A DNA stretch of 64,000 bases from Collybiopsis luxurians FD-317 M1 (taxonomy: Eukaryota > Basidiomycota > Agaricomycetes > Agaricales > Omphalotaceae), in NCBI GenBank assembly GCA_000827265.1, contig KN834752.1, positions 62,001 through 126,000 on the forward strand, given 5' to 3'. The position numbers were made by a program, and so were the translations under genes. The first letter of the stretch is position 1, and every line of letters starts with the position of its first letter. Under the pieces are notes generated by a model. It made no database searches. It was not told the origin of the DNA and saw only the letters and a list, made by a program, of their open reading frames with translations. Of the stretch, positions 32,439 to 43,172 are shown in pieces.

Positions 32439-34522
32439 TTAGGCTTCTTCCATCTTGGCTTCTTCCGCCTTGGCAGACTGACCTCGAAGTTGGAGCACAT
32501 CGCGAACAGTGTCATCGACACTGTAATCCAGCTCACGTTCTACATATACCTCGACTCGCTGCGGTTTGAGTCACTAAATTTGTCGTGCATCTCCCAAAAA
32601 AGCAACAACACGCACTCCGTTCTCGATGTCAGAATTGGTTCGTTTAACAGCCGACGCGTTGGGCATGGGTACCGGTAATACTGAATGTGGGCGTTGTTCG
32701 CTTCCAGACCCCCGCATTATGGATACTCCCGCCCTTTGACGGGGCCAGGCATATCTGTGCCGGTACCAGTTGCGGAGATTTAGTCTAATCAAAACATTGA
32801 TCCTAAGCTGGCAGAACAACTGACAAAGGGCGAAACCTACGTGGCAAGTACAGAGTTTGAATACACTGTTTTTCAGCCGGAGTCAGCTATAGATTGTCTT
32901 AGCCGTACTGAGGACATACGTTTTGGGACCGTGAAATAGAAACCCAAATATACGAAATTTTGAGGCATCGCTAACCACTGAAGAAAAAGTCAATAACTAT
33001 CAATGTCATGCTCCAGGTTGAGAACGTACACAGACAGCAACAGCAACGGCGACGAGACTGAGCGCACAATAATCATATCAACAAGGCGGATTGCAGAAAC
33101 CGATTTTGAGGGGCATTACCATGTTAAAAGTCCATCGTTGATTGTAAACACTACGACAGCATCCACAGCTTCTTGAGTTCTTCATAATGATATCAAGTTA
33201 GTCTCAGGTCTCGCCTCGTTTTTTTTTTTCAGCCGATAGAAAGAATACACACTGGAAATATCCTTGTTTCAAGTCCCGAAGGTACCAGTAGCGAGCCCCG
33301 GACACCAAGATATCAGTGGCTGCGGAGACGAGTAACCCGCAGGTAAATAGAATCTTATCCGCATCGCGAAAGTCAGTTTGCGGGCCACCACTGGCTGCGG
33401 AAATGATGTCCTCACCTTGAATTTTGCGGAGAATTCGGCGAATGTCTTCAGTTCTATCCTGGAAAATATGGAACATTCGTCAAAACGAAATTTTCAAAGA
33501 GTGCCTAACGTACATCTCGACCGTTGAAGCTATTGGTTTATTTTTAGTACACACTGTACATCAAAAGCTTTCTGGAACACGAAACTTACCAAACGCAAGG
33601 CCTAGGCAGACAAAAAGTTAGGTATCAACATCTACAATGATATTTAGACTCAATAAATTAATGAAATTGGCGTACCCAGTCGAGCAAGACAGAGGAAAGC
33701 CTGTAACATATTTGCGCTTAATATCTCAAGTCAGGTAGAAGAAAACCACGTTTGCGTACAATAGGCCCTGTCAACCACCAGTTACGTCTGCTCACTGTGA
33801 TTTGAAGCATTCAGAGAGTGCATTCTCATTGAAAAAAATTGAACAAACTCTTATGTATTCTCCAACCATAGAGACTGGAAGAAGAAATTTTAGGAGATGG
33901 CGCAAGAAGAGGACTTTTGACTCTACGTACGCGTTAGCGCTCAGGGTAATTATGCCTGTCATCGCGACTAAGACCTGGAGTACGTTTAGAGAGGAACCGT
34001 GAAAAAAACGACGACCATTTACTGGTATAGTTCTGTTAATCATGCCAATGAGCACTGACGCGTAACTTTTCAAAATTTAAAAGAACGAACGTAAATATCT
34101 TGCATGCAATAAGTGGGTCTGTAAAGTTCAAGATGAGATATTGCCACATGCAAGTGCAGATGAGCACGCTATGAATGGCGTCGGTGGCCCTGAACAATGC
34201 CCCTGATTAGACGACTAGACGTGTGGCTCTCAGAAGTAAACGCTATTCGTACCACATCCAAGCCACCTGAAAAGAGCATAATTTCAGCGGGGTATTCATT
34301 ACCAGTCTGCACGGACAGCACGAACCAACAGTTTATAACGAAATGCATCTGAGGGAAAGATTTGGAAGTACAGGAATGTTTGAAACCCTAGAACAGCGGA
34401 CAGCCTTTGAAAGTCATTTTCATCAGCCTAAACAAAAAGAGATTGAGAAAGAAGCCTCACCCAACAGTAACGATGCATCCAGCTAAGGCAGCACCTAGAG
34501 TCAATCGAACGTCTACAGACAT
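32439..34522 (-). CDS. DUF6534-family membrane protein
   Basis: Agaricomycete-specific multi-pass membrane protein cut into about a dozen small exons. Pieces in order: MSVDVRLTLGAALAGC (34522), MWQYLILNFTDPL (about 34170), SVLIGMINRTIP (about 34040), LVAMTGIITLSANA joined to LYGWRIHK, then SRRNWWLTGPIV (about 33790), AFLCLARLG, IELKTFAEFSAKF (about 33460), the DUF6534 core LLVSAATDILVSGARYWYL (about 33330), a helix ending NDGLLTW, MPQNFVYLGFYF (about 32965), LNLRNW and a hydrophilic tail ending EVYVERELD...EEA and stop at 32439. At first the region looks degenerate because exons are only 30-80 nt; every join I tested has a usable GT-AG pair. Function unknown. Confidence 0.65.
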
Positions 34523-36246
34523 GGCTTTCGACCTTGAACGTTGGGATGTGAAGTTTGAATTTCCGACAGACGCAAGATATGCGAGCTGAGCTTGAGGTTC
34601 ACGGAGAAGCTTGGGGGATGAAGCCTACCTCGTTACTGCTCTACTCGTCTAGCATATAAGCGCATGAAGTAAATTGATATGTCAGATCTTCGCAGCCTGG
34701 TATGTTATTTTCCAATGGTCAAGGATGCCGTCAGAGAGAAAAGCATCGGGATGCAAGTGTTGGGGTAACTCAGCCCTTCAGGGATACCTTCGCTTCGGAT
34801 CCGTTCGTCAGTACTATAGCTGATACATAGTCCGCGGGCAATTGAAATACAAACACTCTTCCTTTTGTAACGAAAGAGCTTTCAAAAGTCGAACTCGCGC
34901 GTCCGAGCCGTTTCTATACTTTATCACTGATTTGGAAACATCAAATTCGAGGTCATTTCAAGCGGATGGATATTGTCCGAATAGAAGAACATCAAAGGGT
35001 TATTGAAGAAGCTCCGAAAGACTAGTCACAGAATGGCTAACCCAGCACTCAATCCCACTGAATGGAATGTTGGCTGATTCTGAAATGCCTGAGTCTTAAA
35101 TTTTGACAGGAAAGCGAGCCTGTAGTAACTCAAAATTTATTCAGCTATTTCCGAACGCAACGCACTGGGCATAGATCAATGACAGGAAGGAATCGGAATG
35201 GTATTCCACCACTTACTCGATAGTCGATAAAAATAGCCAGGCATACAATGTTTGATTCGGTTGCATCGAGGCGTTCATCAGATGTAAAAGAAGTTATGGT
35301 ACAGAACGAAGGAACTGCGACCCTGATGTTAGGATTTGAATACCGACCGCTTCGAGTTATGACGGTAGGTTATGGAACTCGTCCGAAGGCATCCATAGTA
35401 GACGTCGACGAAGCGTGATCTATACGCCGTGATTCTGAAATGGGAAACTCATTGTGGCACACTAGAAATATAGCTAAGCAGTATTCGGTTCTCTTCGAAC
35501 CCACATCGATGAGATGCGCCAAAATAATTGAATAGTTAGCGGCCGGGAAAAAACTGAACGATGTGAGCTCCGAGTCCGAACTCTCTCAGTCTGAGCAATC
35601 TGAGCATATCATTGGACCATGGGGAGGAGGGCACCAAGCCTCGAAGCAAATTATGTCGAAACATAGAAACCACAAGTATCATGCGGTGCTTGATTCTGTT
35701 CGTTTGAAACTAGACAGGATTGGACCTGCAGATTCACCTGCAACTCAAACGCTCAACACGCTCAGCAGATGTCAAGGGCTTTGATCATGTTCAACATTTG
35801 ATTTGCCAATCACATCTTTGGTTCTGCCCGCATCGCAGACTTGAGCCCAGGAAGATCAGTCCTGCATCGTATTGCCTGTCAGTCAAACGGCGATGCATGA
35901 ATGCTGTTTGTATTGGAGCAATCTCCGAGGCTCAATAGTAACGACGCATCATAAAGCCTCCTTGTCCGTTTTGCCAATGATAATAGATCATAGAATCAAC
36001 AAGAATGCTCCAAGAGATATAAAGCCAAAGACTGAGACTATGGACAATGTTAAATAACACGCCATATCTGCACTGGTAGAAAGTGAGCGATATACCTGTT
36101 GCAGCCAAAGTCTATTTTTTTCTTAAAGTTGGTATACTACGCTTATCTTCGATGTCAAGGTAGAGATTCACTTCAATTTTAGAAAAAACCTATTCAACGT
36201 TAACCGACTAACCTCTCAACCGAAGTTATCGCTGAGGCGTTCTAAT
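34523..36246. other. Gene-poor spacer
   Basis: About 1.7 kb. Open frames at 35563-36057 overlap in several frames and show no known motif. No RNA gene or repeat was recognised. Confidence 0.45.
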
Positions 36247-37223
36247 ATGTCTTTCGTTTTTACGATAACGCCCGGCTCCAGTGCCGGTTCACAAAGGACA
36301 AGCGTCGAAGCAAATGTAGTCACAATCAGCAGACGGCAAGACTTCACATTTCGACCTGGCTCTGGAGGATTTGGCCCGGGGTGGAGTGGATGGAATGGCT
36401 TTCCAACTGGTGAACCTACAAGTGGGACGGGAAAAACGGAAGTTCCATCGAGGTTTGTTCGCTTCAGTCATCAAACTTACGTTCTGAAATGACACTGGAC
36501 CCAATGCCTTATTTTCAATAGCAGTCAAGCTCAAGTCGTAACCAGTACTAGTGATAGGTCTACCACGGCTGTGGGTCGTTCAACTACCGGTGCTACCACT
36601 CCAAGGTTCGTTACGATAATCCGTCCGTTTTCCATTCTGCACGCCTCCCTAATGTTTAAGCCGAATACAGTCTAGCACCATCGTCGAGCCGGTCTACCAC
36701 TAGCTCCGTTCAATCACAAACTAGCACTGAGTCCACACCGTCATCGTCAGCAGTGATCGTAGGAAGTACCGTCGCAGCTGTTTTTACAGCGCTACTGGTC
36801 TCTGGAATATTCATTTTTTTATGTTTGCGACGCCGCCGCCGCCAAACCCAGGCCAGCGAAGAATGTAATAAGATTACGCCTTTGGACCCTACTGATCGCC
36901 GTACTGCACCACTAACAGAAAAAGGATTTTTTACCCCTGGGCTCTTCAAATTAAGTCTGAACACTTCCCCGCTTGTCCCTGGTCAACAAAATGGCACAGT
37001 GCGCCACCAACATCCGATTGACGGGCGCAGCTCAGATGTCGATGCTCAATCGCGAGTTACTTCGCTACAGGACTCGAACGAGGAGATGAGGGCTACAATG
37101 AATCGAGTGATGGAGTATGTGTACCGGCTTGAAGCTAGAATAGAGTCGGAAGGTGTAAGAGAGGGTAGAATGAGCGATGTACCAGAAGCCCCGCCGCCTA
37201 GTTATTTATCATTACCAGTGTAG
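36247..37223 (+). CDS. Single-pass surface protein with Ser/Thr-rich ectodomain and PPxY tail
   Basis: Three exons; introns begin after PSR (about 36451) and after GATTPR (about 36605). The N-terminal half is rich in Gly, Ser and Thr (GSGGFGPGWSGWNGFPTG, then Ser/Thr repeats). A single helix AVIVGSTVAAVFTALLVSGIF precedes IFLCLRRRRRQ, a strong stop-transfer. The cytosolic part of about 120 aa has an amphipathic segment (EEMRATMNRVMEYVYRLEARIE) that may form a coiled coil, and ends PEAPPPSYLSLPV, with the PPxY form PPSY that binds WW domains of Nedd4/Rsp5 ligases. No N-terminal signal peptide is obvious, so a type III topology is my inference. The layout resembles fungal wall-stress or Mid2-like proteins, without sequence proof. 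Confidence 0.7.
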
Positions 37224-37317
37224 CAGGTTACAAGCAGGTTAAGCAAGTGCCACTGAATAAGCGCTGTACGCGCGCTTCTATTTCTGTTCATCACCGTCGT
37301 CAAGCTACATTCCAAAA

Positions 37318-39936
37318 ATGACTGCCTGGACTTCAGCTATCGGTATTCCCACCCAGGAAGAAAGCGAAATGATTTCTAATTTACTTGCTATGATCGGGGG
37401 ATCCGAGTCGCAAGCAGGAGATGTGTTAGAAGTTTTGAGGAGACACGGAGGAAATGTGGAGAGAGCTGCAGATGCTTTGTTAGGGGATGAATTGACTTCT
37501 TCGACGAGCGCAATGACTGGCGTTGGAAGCAGCTCTACTTCAATGGCGCTAGTGCCTTTCAACCAACCTAGTGCTCGGCCGAATACCCCAGTTGGCGTGG
37601 TGGATTTGACAAAGGACGACGCGATGGACGTGGATGAGGATGAGATGAAAAGGGCTCTGGCCATGAGCTTGCAGGATTCGGGTTCTGGTGGCGAAAGAAA
37701 CCAGAATGCGCAGAGAAATGGGGATGAGATAAACAGGCCAAAGGAACCATTAGAAATTCTGATTGAAGAAGAACAAGAAGAAGTACTGGATTTTGATGCC
37801 ATGCTACGGATAGATGACAGGTGAATCAAACTGATTTTGTTACCTTCCTATGTCTAAGTTCCCCAGGCCTATCGCCCTCCGTCCACAAACCCCAGATTTT
37901 GCTCCTGCGGTCCTACTCCTTCAAGCTCTTTACCATGTGCCACAAGTTCGCGCAAGGCTTGCAACGGCTAATGTTCAAGACGACTCAGAATCAAGCGGGG
38001 AACTCGAAGTTGTTCGCAAATCTCTAGAACTTTTCACCAACCTAGATCTAGCAAATATATCCAAGTTGGAAACCGAGGAACTTTGCGCAGCTTTGAGCCC
38101 TTTACTCTCATCGCTGTCATCATCAACCGTTTATCTTGGAGTGCCAGAGTCTACAAGAGATGTATACGATAGTATCACAAAGATCTTCGAAAAGGCTGTA
38201 GATTCGACCGCAGGAAATCCCTTATTCACCTTCACCTCGACCCAGGTCAATATATTTCCTGGGCCTGAGTTAAAGATGGTAGATTTTCATTCAATTCAGA
38301 ATACGAGTGTCTTTCTGGACATCTCCACCAATTCTGGTGAGTACTATGGCTCCGTTTTCTTTCTAAGATCTCCAATCTCCTTCCATAGGTGCTTCCGGCC
38401 AGTCAGATTCGACAGAGCCAAATGACCTTGTAACCCGACTTGCAAAAGACCTTTCTCGTCCCCTTCCCAATCCACCTGGCGGATCAAGTGGCACTGCTGG
38501 CGGATCGACTCAGAGTGTAATATCCACCCCTTCTGAGGTCGTTGCGTTTGTTCTCTCCTCCTCAGGTTCCGGCTCTTTTCCCAACCCCTTTTCGACAACT
38601 ACGTCTATTCCTACGGCGTTTTCTGTACCTCTTCATTCAACAGCTAGCCACCAACCTTCGCCATCTCCCTTTGTTTATCCGCCACACATTTATATTGATC
38701 CGTTCCTACGCTCGAATCTCCCGCTCATGCATAACAAGCGGCTCGAACGAGAAAGATTGGGGCGGGGATTGAGGGAATCCGAAGGACAAAAATCAAAACT
38801 TCTGGGACAGGTGAGCTTCAAATTCACTTTCACGTATCCTGTGCTCACTTGACGTTCTCCATAAATTCTACCAAGGGATACGTTTCCCAGTCAGGAGTGA
38901 TAGGTCCCAAGCTCCCCCCTGCACCAATCGTCAACTTACCAGGATATAATGACGCAGTCAAAGCCTCGGCACATGATGATTTGTACGACGACCCCTCTAA
39001 GCCACAGGGTGTCTTACCTGCCTTGCGTGCGGCATTGTACTACTATGAACATGTCGCTAATCGAGGTGTACCAGGTGATCCAGAGGGAGAAGCTCGCAGG
39101 CGAACTGTTGAAGAGACTGAGAGAGGTCTGAAGGCTACAGTTGAGGGTGTAGAGAAAGTGTTGAGAGGTGGGTGAAATAATTATCATCTTTGAGGGACGG
39201 TCCATTTCGAGCTGGACCATAACAAACGACCGGTCATCTGTGTTTTCTCTCAGTTTATCACTACATTTTTACTAACTGGATATCCTTCGACTCAGACCTT
39301 GACAAGACAATTGCCTCAACCAAAGCACAGATGAGGGCGTTGTTCGAAGGCGAAGAGTTGAAAAAGCATCGCTACGATCTCAGGGCGGTCCTTATGCAGC
39401 CTACCTCTTCTGCATCCTCCACCGCTCTGCCTTCGTACTCTCAACTCTCTCAGCCATCTCAATCTAGACCCGCAGCACGAAAACAGCACTTATTTGCGTA
39501 TGTCCAGGACTTTCGGGAGCTTGAGTCGGAATCAAGTCCCCAGCCTCAAGGTCAAAATAGCGCGAAGCGGCCTGGGTGGTGGAAGATTTCTGCTTCTGGT
39601 AGACGTGATGGGGTTGAAGAGGTGCGTGTACTCGCCATGTTTTGCTCTTCCGTGAAACCTCAGCCTTACCTTTGCCCATCTTCCGCTCAGGTTTCCGAAG
39701 AAGCCGTGTTCTCATTCTCTACCTCAACGGATGCGGCGTCGTATACACCTTACATGCTTATCTACAGCAAAACGCTCGATAACTCGTTGCCAACGGACGT
39801 GGAGTGGCCAGCGGCCTATGTTGCTGCTGTAAAGCAATGCAATGAAAGGTTTCGGGAGACGCTGGAAGCCTCGCGGATGCATAACCAGGTTCAAACAATG
39901 AGAGGAGACGTGTCAATGATGGAGATTACGGCGTGA
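37318..39936 (+). CDS. USP25/28-like ubiquitin-hydrolase-fold protein lacking the catalytic Cys box
   Basis: N terminus: a UBA/CUE-like helical domain (about residues 14-60: MISNLLAMIGGSESQAGDV ... RRHGGNVERAADALLGDE), then acidic VVDLTKDDAMDVDEDE, a SIM-like start, and a UIM (DEMKRALAMSLQDS, about residue 115). After intron 37821-37866 comes RPIALRPQTPDFAPAVLLLQ and ALYHVPQVRARL. This matches the USP Cys-box region (G-L-x-N-x-G-N-T-C-Y...LLQALYHVP) in position and flank but has no Cys. The Pro/Ser-rich middle includes IYIDPFLRSNLP. Coiled-coil-like helices follow (38990-39360), then the His-box region KQHLFAYVQDF, WWKIS and SFSTSTDAASYTPYMLIYSK at the C terminus. I infer a ubiquitin-binding pseudo-deubiquitinase. 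AATAAGCGCT lies 52 bp before the ATG. Confidence 0.72.
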
Positions 39937-40334
39937 TACGGAAGAAAAGTGGTCCCTGCTCGTTATATCTGAATGATCATTGATTAGTGTAAAGTAATGG
40001 TAATTAAGTAGGCACTTTTTTCAGTCTAGGGGCTGGACGCACGTTGCTTTTGGGTATTCGGCCAGAGGAACGCGATCGCGTGCTATGTCAATCTTTAGCT
40101 CAGTACTGGCGCTCAGCGCTCAGCTCTGAATAAGTCTCTTGGCAGCGCTTATTCTATAATCTCTGCACAGCTGAGATTAACAACCACTGATTGTACTTAC
40201 TTATGCCAGTGACAATGTAAATTTGGTGAAAATGCCAATTCGAGAATACTCGAGTCGTGGTGTATGTAGATGTACAACGTAAAAACTGAGTACGAGTAAT
40301 TACTTCAGCCTAGACCATCATAAATCCCAAATCG
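39937..40334. other. Spacer between convergent genes
   Basis: About 400 bp of 3' flanks of the USP-like gene (plus) and the ADP-ribosyltransferase-like gene (minus). An AGCGCTTATT element near 40146 is the reverse of the promoter motif seen elsewhere; no gene seen. Confidence 0.4.
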
Positions 40335-41490
40335 TTAGTGGGCGATTCCCAGAAAATCCTTCAACGCATTACTAAAGCCTGCACTAGGTCCCTGAGAGTC
40401 ATTTGGATCAACAAAGTTTCCTGGAGGAAATCTGTCACAAGGAATATTCTCATGAACTTTGACTAATTCCAGTTTTTCAATACCGTTCTGGTCGATCACC
40501 GCGTATTGCCAAAAATCCTTGGTGAGATGGATGTCGTCTAATTACAGATTTTGTTAGGATCAGAGGAACATAAGTATTATTGGTGGTATATGTACCTGGA
40601 GTGTCCATAGGGCTATAAAAAGTGAGTCGAAGTAGCCTACTAGAATAAGAAACATAACAGGCAGTCGCTCACCCTGTGACGACGTATTTTCCTTCCACTA
40701 AATCTTTCGCCCATCGCGTATCCTCTTCGGAGTATTCGTCCGGGGCATTATTTATATTACAAAACTAAGCAAAGTGATATTCAGTGACATTTGCTTGTAA
40801 TAAAAAACTGAAACGCACTTCCTGCCATTGATCATTTTTGTCAGGAAATGATAGGATTTCTGAGGGATTGCAGCCAAGCCACCGGTATTCTAGACAGACA
40901 GAAATTTAGAGTCAAAATTTAGTAATAGAATAATAATTAGCGTATGAATACCGAATATTGTAACTGCCGCGGGCCTATCTTCATCATTTTCGGGTTGGCA
41001 AACAAACTGTCCAGCGGCTCGCATCCTGTCCGTTAGGTAGAATCCAACTAAGAAAATGTTTTTCAGTCTCCGAAGGTCAGCGGTCAGGGTATCTACCGCC
41101 CCTACAGTTTTGAGAAAAATCCCCGGTCTCTGAAGTTGCAGCCAGGTCAATTTCCTCCTCCAATTCTGAGACTGCGGGACTATCGGCTTTAGTTCCATGA
41201 TACAGCGTCATTTCATTGGAAACATCAGGTCCTGCACGCCTGAACAGCATATGATTTCTTCCCTGATTAAGGATTTCTTGAGCTCTAACTTGCAATACTT
41301 TTATGACAAACGTACGTACCAGGGAGGTGGAGGTCCTGGATTTTACCAGTGCCGTTGTCGTGTTAACAGGAGAATCTGTCATGATTGAATCTACTACGGC
41401 GGCAGGAACAGGTATTCCATTGCAGGGGAATGATGAAACGATGGCTAAGCCAACCAATGTAAGACGGAGAGTGTAGGTGAGGTTGAACAT
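40335..41490 (-). CDS. Secreted ADP-ribosyltransferase-like protein
   Basis: A signal peptide starts the protein (MFNLTYTLRLTLVGLAIVSS). The catalytic-fold signature follows in pieces on successive exons: TLYHGTK (His motif, about 41200), GDFSQN joined by an intron to FGFYLTD (Tyr motif on the second strand, about 41040), AVTIFE, then EYSEEDTRWAKDLVEGKYVVTG (about 40740) and AVIDQNGIEKLELVKV (about 40480) near the end. YHGT plus GDF...FYLTD is the pattern of H-Y-E-type ADP-ribosyltransferase folds, in the style of DUF3990 proteins. Which Glu is catalytic is not certain. The target is unknown; a secreted effector, defence or competition role is inference. Five or more introns, no break seen. 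Its 5' end and upstream region are duplicated in inverted orientation on the other side of about 42180. Confidence 0.65.
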
Positions 41491-42975
41491 CGAATTTCTG
41501 GAGATTGAAACGTTTGTATCGTTTGCCGGGAAAAGTTCAATTCTTACAGTAACACGAGGGTTGATGATATAGATTGCTCTGAGGATGGCTATTGTTCGAC
41601 CTGAATGACCGCGAGTAAGCCTTGATATCTCCCGATAAATGTAAACTCACCAGCGAAACAACTTGAACGTGAAATGTGCAACAGGCAAATCACATCGAAT
41701 ATGCCGCCATCGTCCAGTATATATAGGATTAAACACAGGGCTGTAGAGCCTACAGAATTACGGCTATGGTGAGCTCCAGGGGAATCGGGGATACAATCAC
41801 CTTTGGTAGTTCGCGTGCTCTTGGCGGAGGGCGCTGGGTTTCAATCTGACATTTAGCTGAGACCACTTGCTTGCGGAGGCTCTAGGCATTCGCTGGAGGT
41901 TTAGTAGATATTGAGCCGTTTGCGTAGGTTAACTTGTTCCAGTTGCACGGCTGTAGCAATATTGAATCTGAACATCTCACCCAAGTCCATCTGATACCCA
42001 ATTTCACCGTAATTTTGACTTCAAATACATTTGAGCACGATTATAGGGCTGCGCCATGCAAGCCGCATCCATCTCCGAAGCATGCTCAACGCCCGCCCTC
42101 ATGTTCCATTTTGGGACTTTAGACGCCCAATCAGGTGACCATAAGCTTCTTGAAACTTGCGCGTCTATCTGAAGTTGGCCTGGCTCAGGCTAGCCGTCTT
42201 TGTAGTTCACGAAGAATTAGTCGTTCGTGAAGTCCTAAAGGCCCAAAATTGGATAAGAGGTCGACGGGCGTTGTTGGATGCTTCGGAGTTGGGTGCGGTT
42301 TGCATGATACGCTCTCGCAATCCCGTTAAAGGTATTCAAAGTCAATATTACGGTGAAATTGGGCATCCGATGTACTTAGAAGGATATTCAGATTCAACGT
42401 TACTACAGCCGTGAAACAAGAACAAGTTAACCTCCGCAAATGGCTCAATATTTACGGAACATGCAGCAAATGCCAACTTAGACTCCGCAAGTCCGCTAAG
42501 TGCAAGATTGAAACCTCCAGCCTCCGCCAAGAGTACGTAAACTGCCAAAGGTGCATTGTATCCCCAAGGCCTTTACCTCCAGGTCTAGATTTCCCCTGTA
42601 GCTCCATAGCTGTAAGGCTGAACAGTCATTGACTGCCGTGTCACTGTAAGAATGCCATGTACTTACACTTTCCCCAGCAAGCGATACAGGGGCTTCAATC
42701 TCTAGTAGAAATCTCAAATCTTCAAGCTCACTTACACTCTGCGTCCTACACTGGTTAGACTAGCCATTGTTTCATCATACCGCCTGTTCCTGCCGTTGCA
42801 GACTCAGGCTCATCTGTCAACACAACAACAGCACCGATAGAATCCAGGTGACCTCCATCTCCCTGGCGTGTACACTTGTCATCAGTATATCGCATGTTAG
42901 GGTTCAAAAATTAAAAAATCCTTAAGGCAAGGAATCATACGTTGTCCAGCCGTGCCGGACCTGAGGTCTAGCCCA
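41210..42975. repeat. Imperfect palindrome, arms about 0.8-0.97 kb
   Basis: The reverse complement of 41210-42180 aligns with 42180-42975 by eye over nearly the whole length, with a net indel of about 150 bp. Landmarks: AAATTACGGTGAAATTGGG ending 42020 pairs with AATATTACGGTGAAATTGGG at 42342. GCTACAGCCGTG pairs with ACTACAGCCGTG. The block TGATTGTATCCCC pairs with GCATTGTATCCCC. Further out, the leader and first coding part of the ADP-ribosyltransferase-like gene pair with 42640-42970. The centre has little or no unique spacer. Divergence (very roughly a quarter of positions) shows it is old. Confidence 0.8.
42718..42970 (+). pseudogene. Dead inverted copy of the ADP-ribosyltransferase-like gene start
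   Basis: This sequence aligns with the first exon and second-exon start of the intact gene at 40335-41490 but runs on the opposite strand. The initiator ATG is ATC here, a gap removes part of the signal-peptide region, and the frame hits a stop soon after. The intron region and the following segment (AATCATACGTTGTCCAGCCGTG versus AATCATATGCTGTTCAGGCGTG in the live copy) still align; homology fades at about 42975, before the YHGT motif. It cannot code for the enzyme. Confidence 0.75.
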
Positions 42976-43172
42976 AGCCGCAAAGCAGCACACAGGGGAC
43001 GAGTAACCGCTGCGCGGCCATTATTAACGGCAGGGCCTCAAGTAAATTCCACATACTTTTCGCCATGTATCTCAGATGCTACGGCGAAACTTCGCTGGTG
43101 CAGATACAGGCCATTTGGTCTACATTGCAATTATACAATAACAAACAAGCCTCCGAAACCAAAAACCTCGGG

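Noticed and set aside
33700..34100. DUF6534 gene looked like a pseudogene
   Set aside because: Stops fall in very short introns; exons LVAMTGIITLSANA, LYGWRIHK, SRRNWWLTGP and AFLCLARLG join in frame with usable GT-AG sites.
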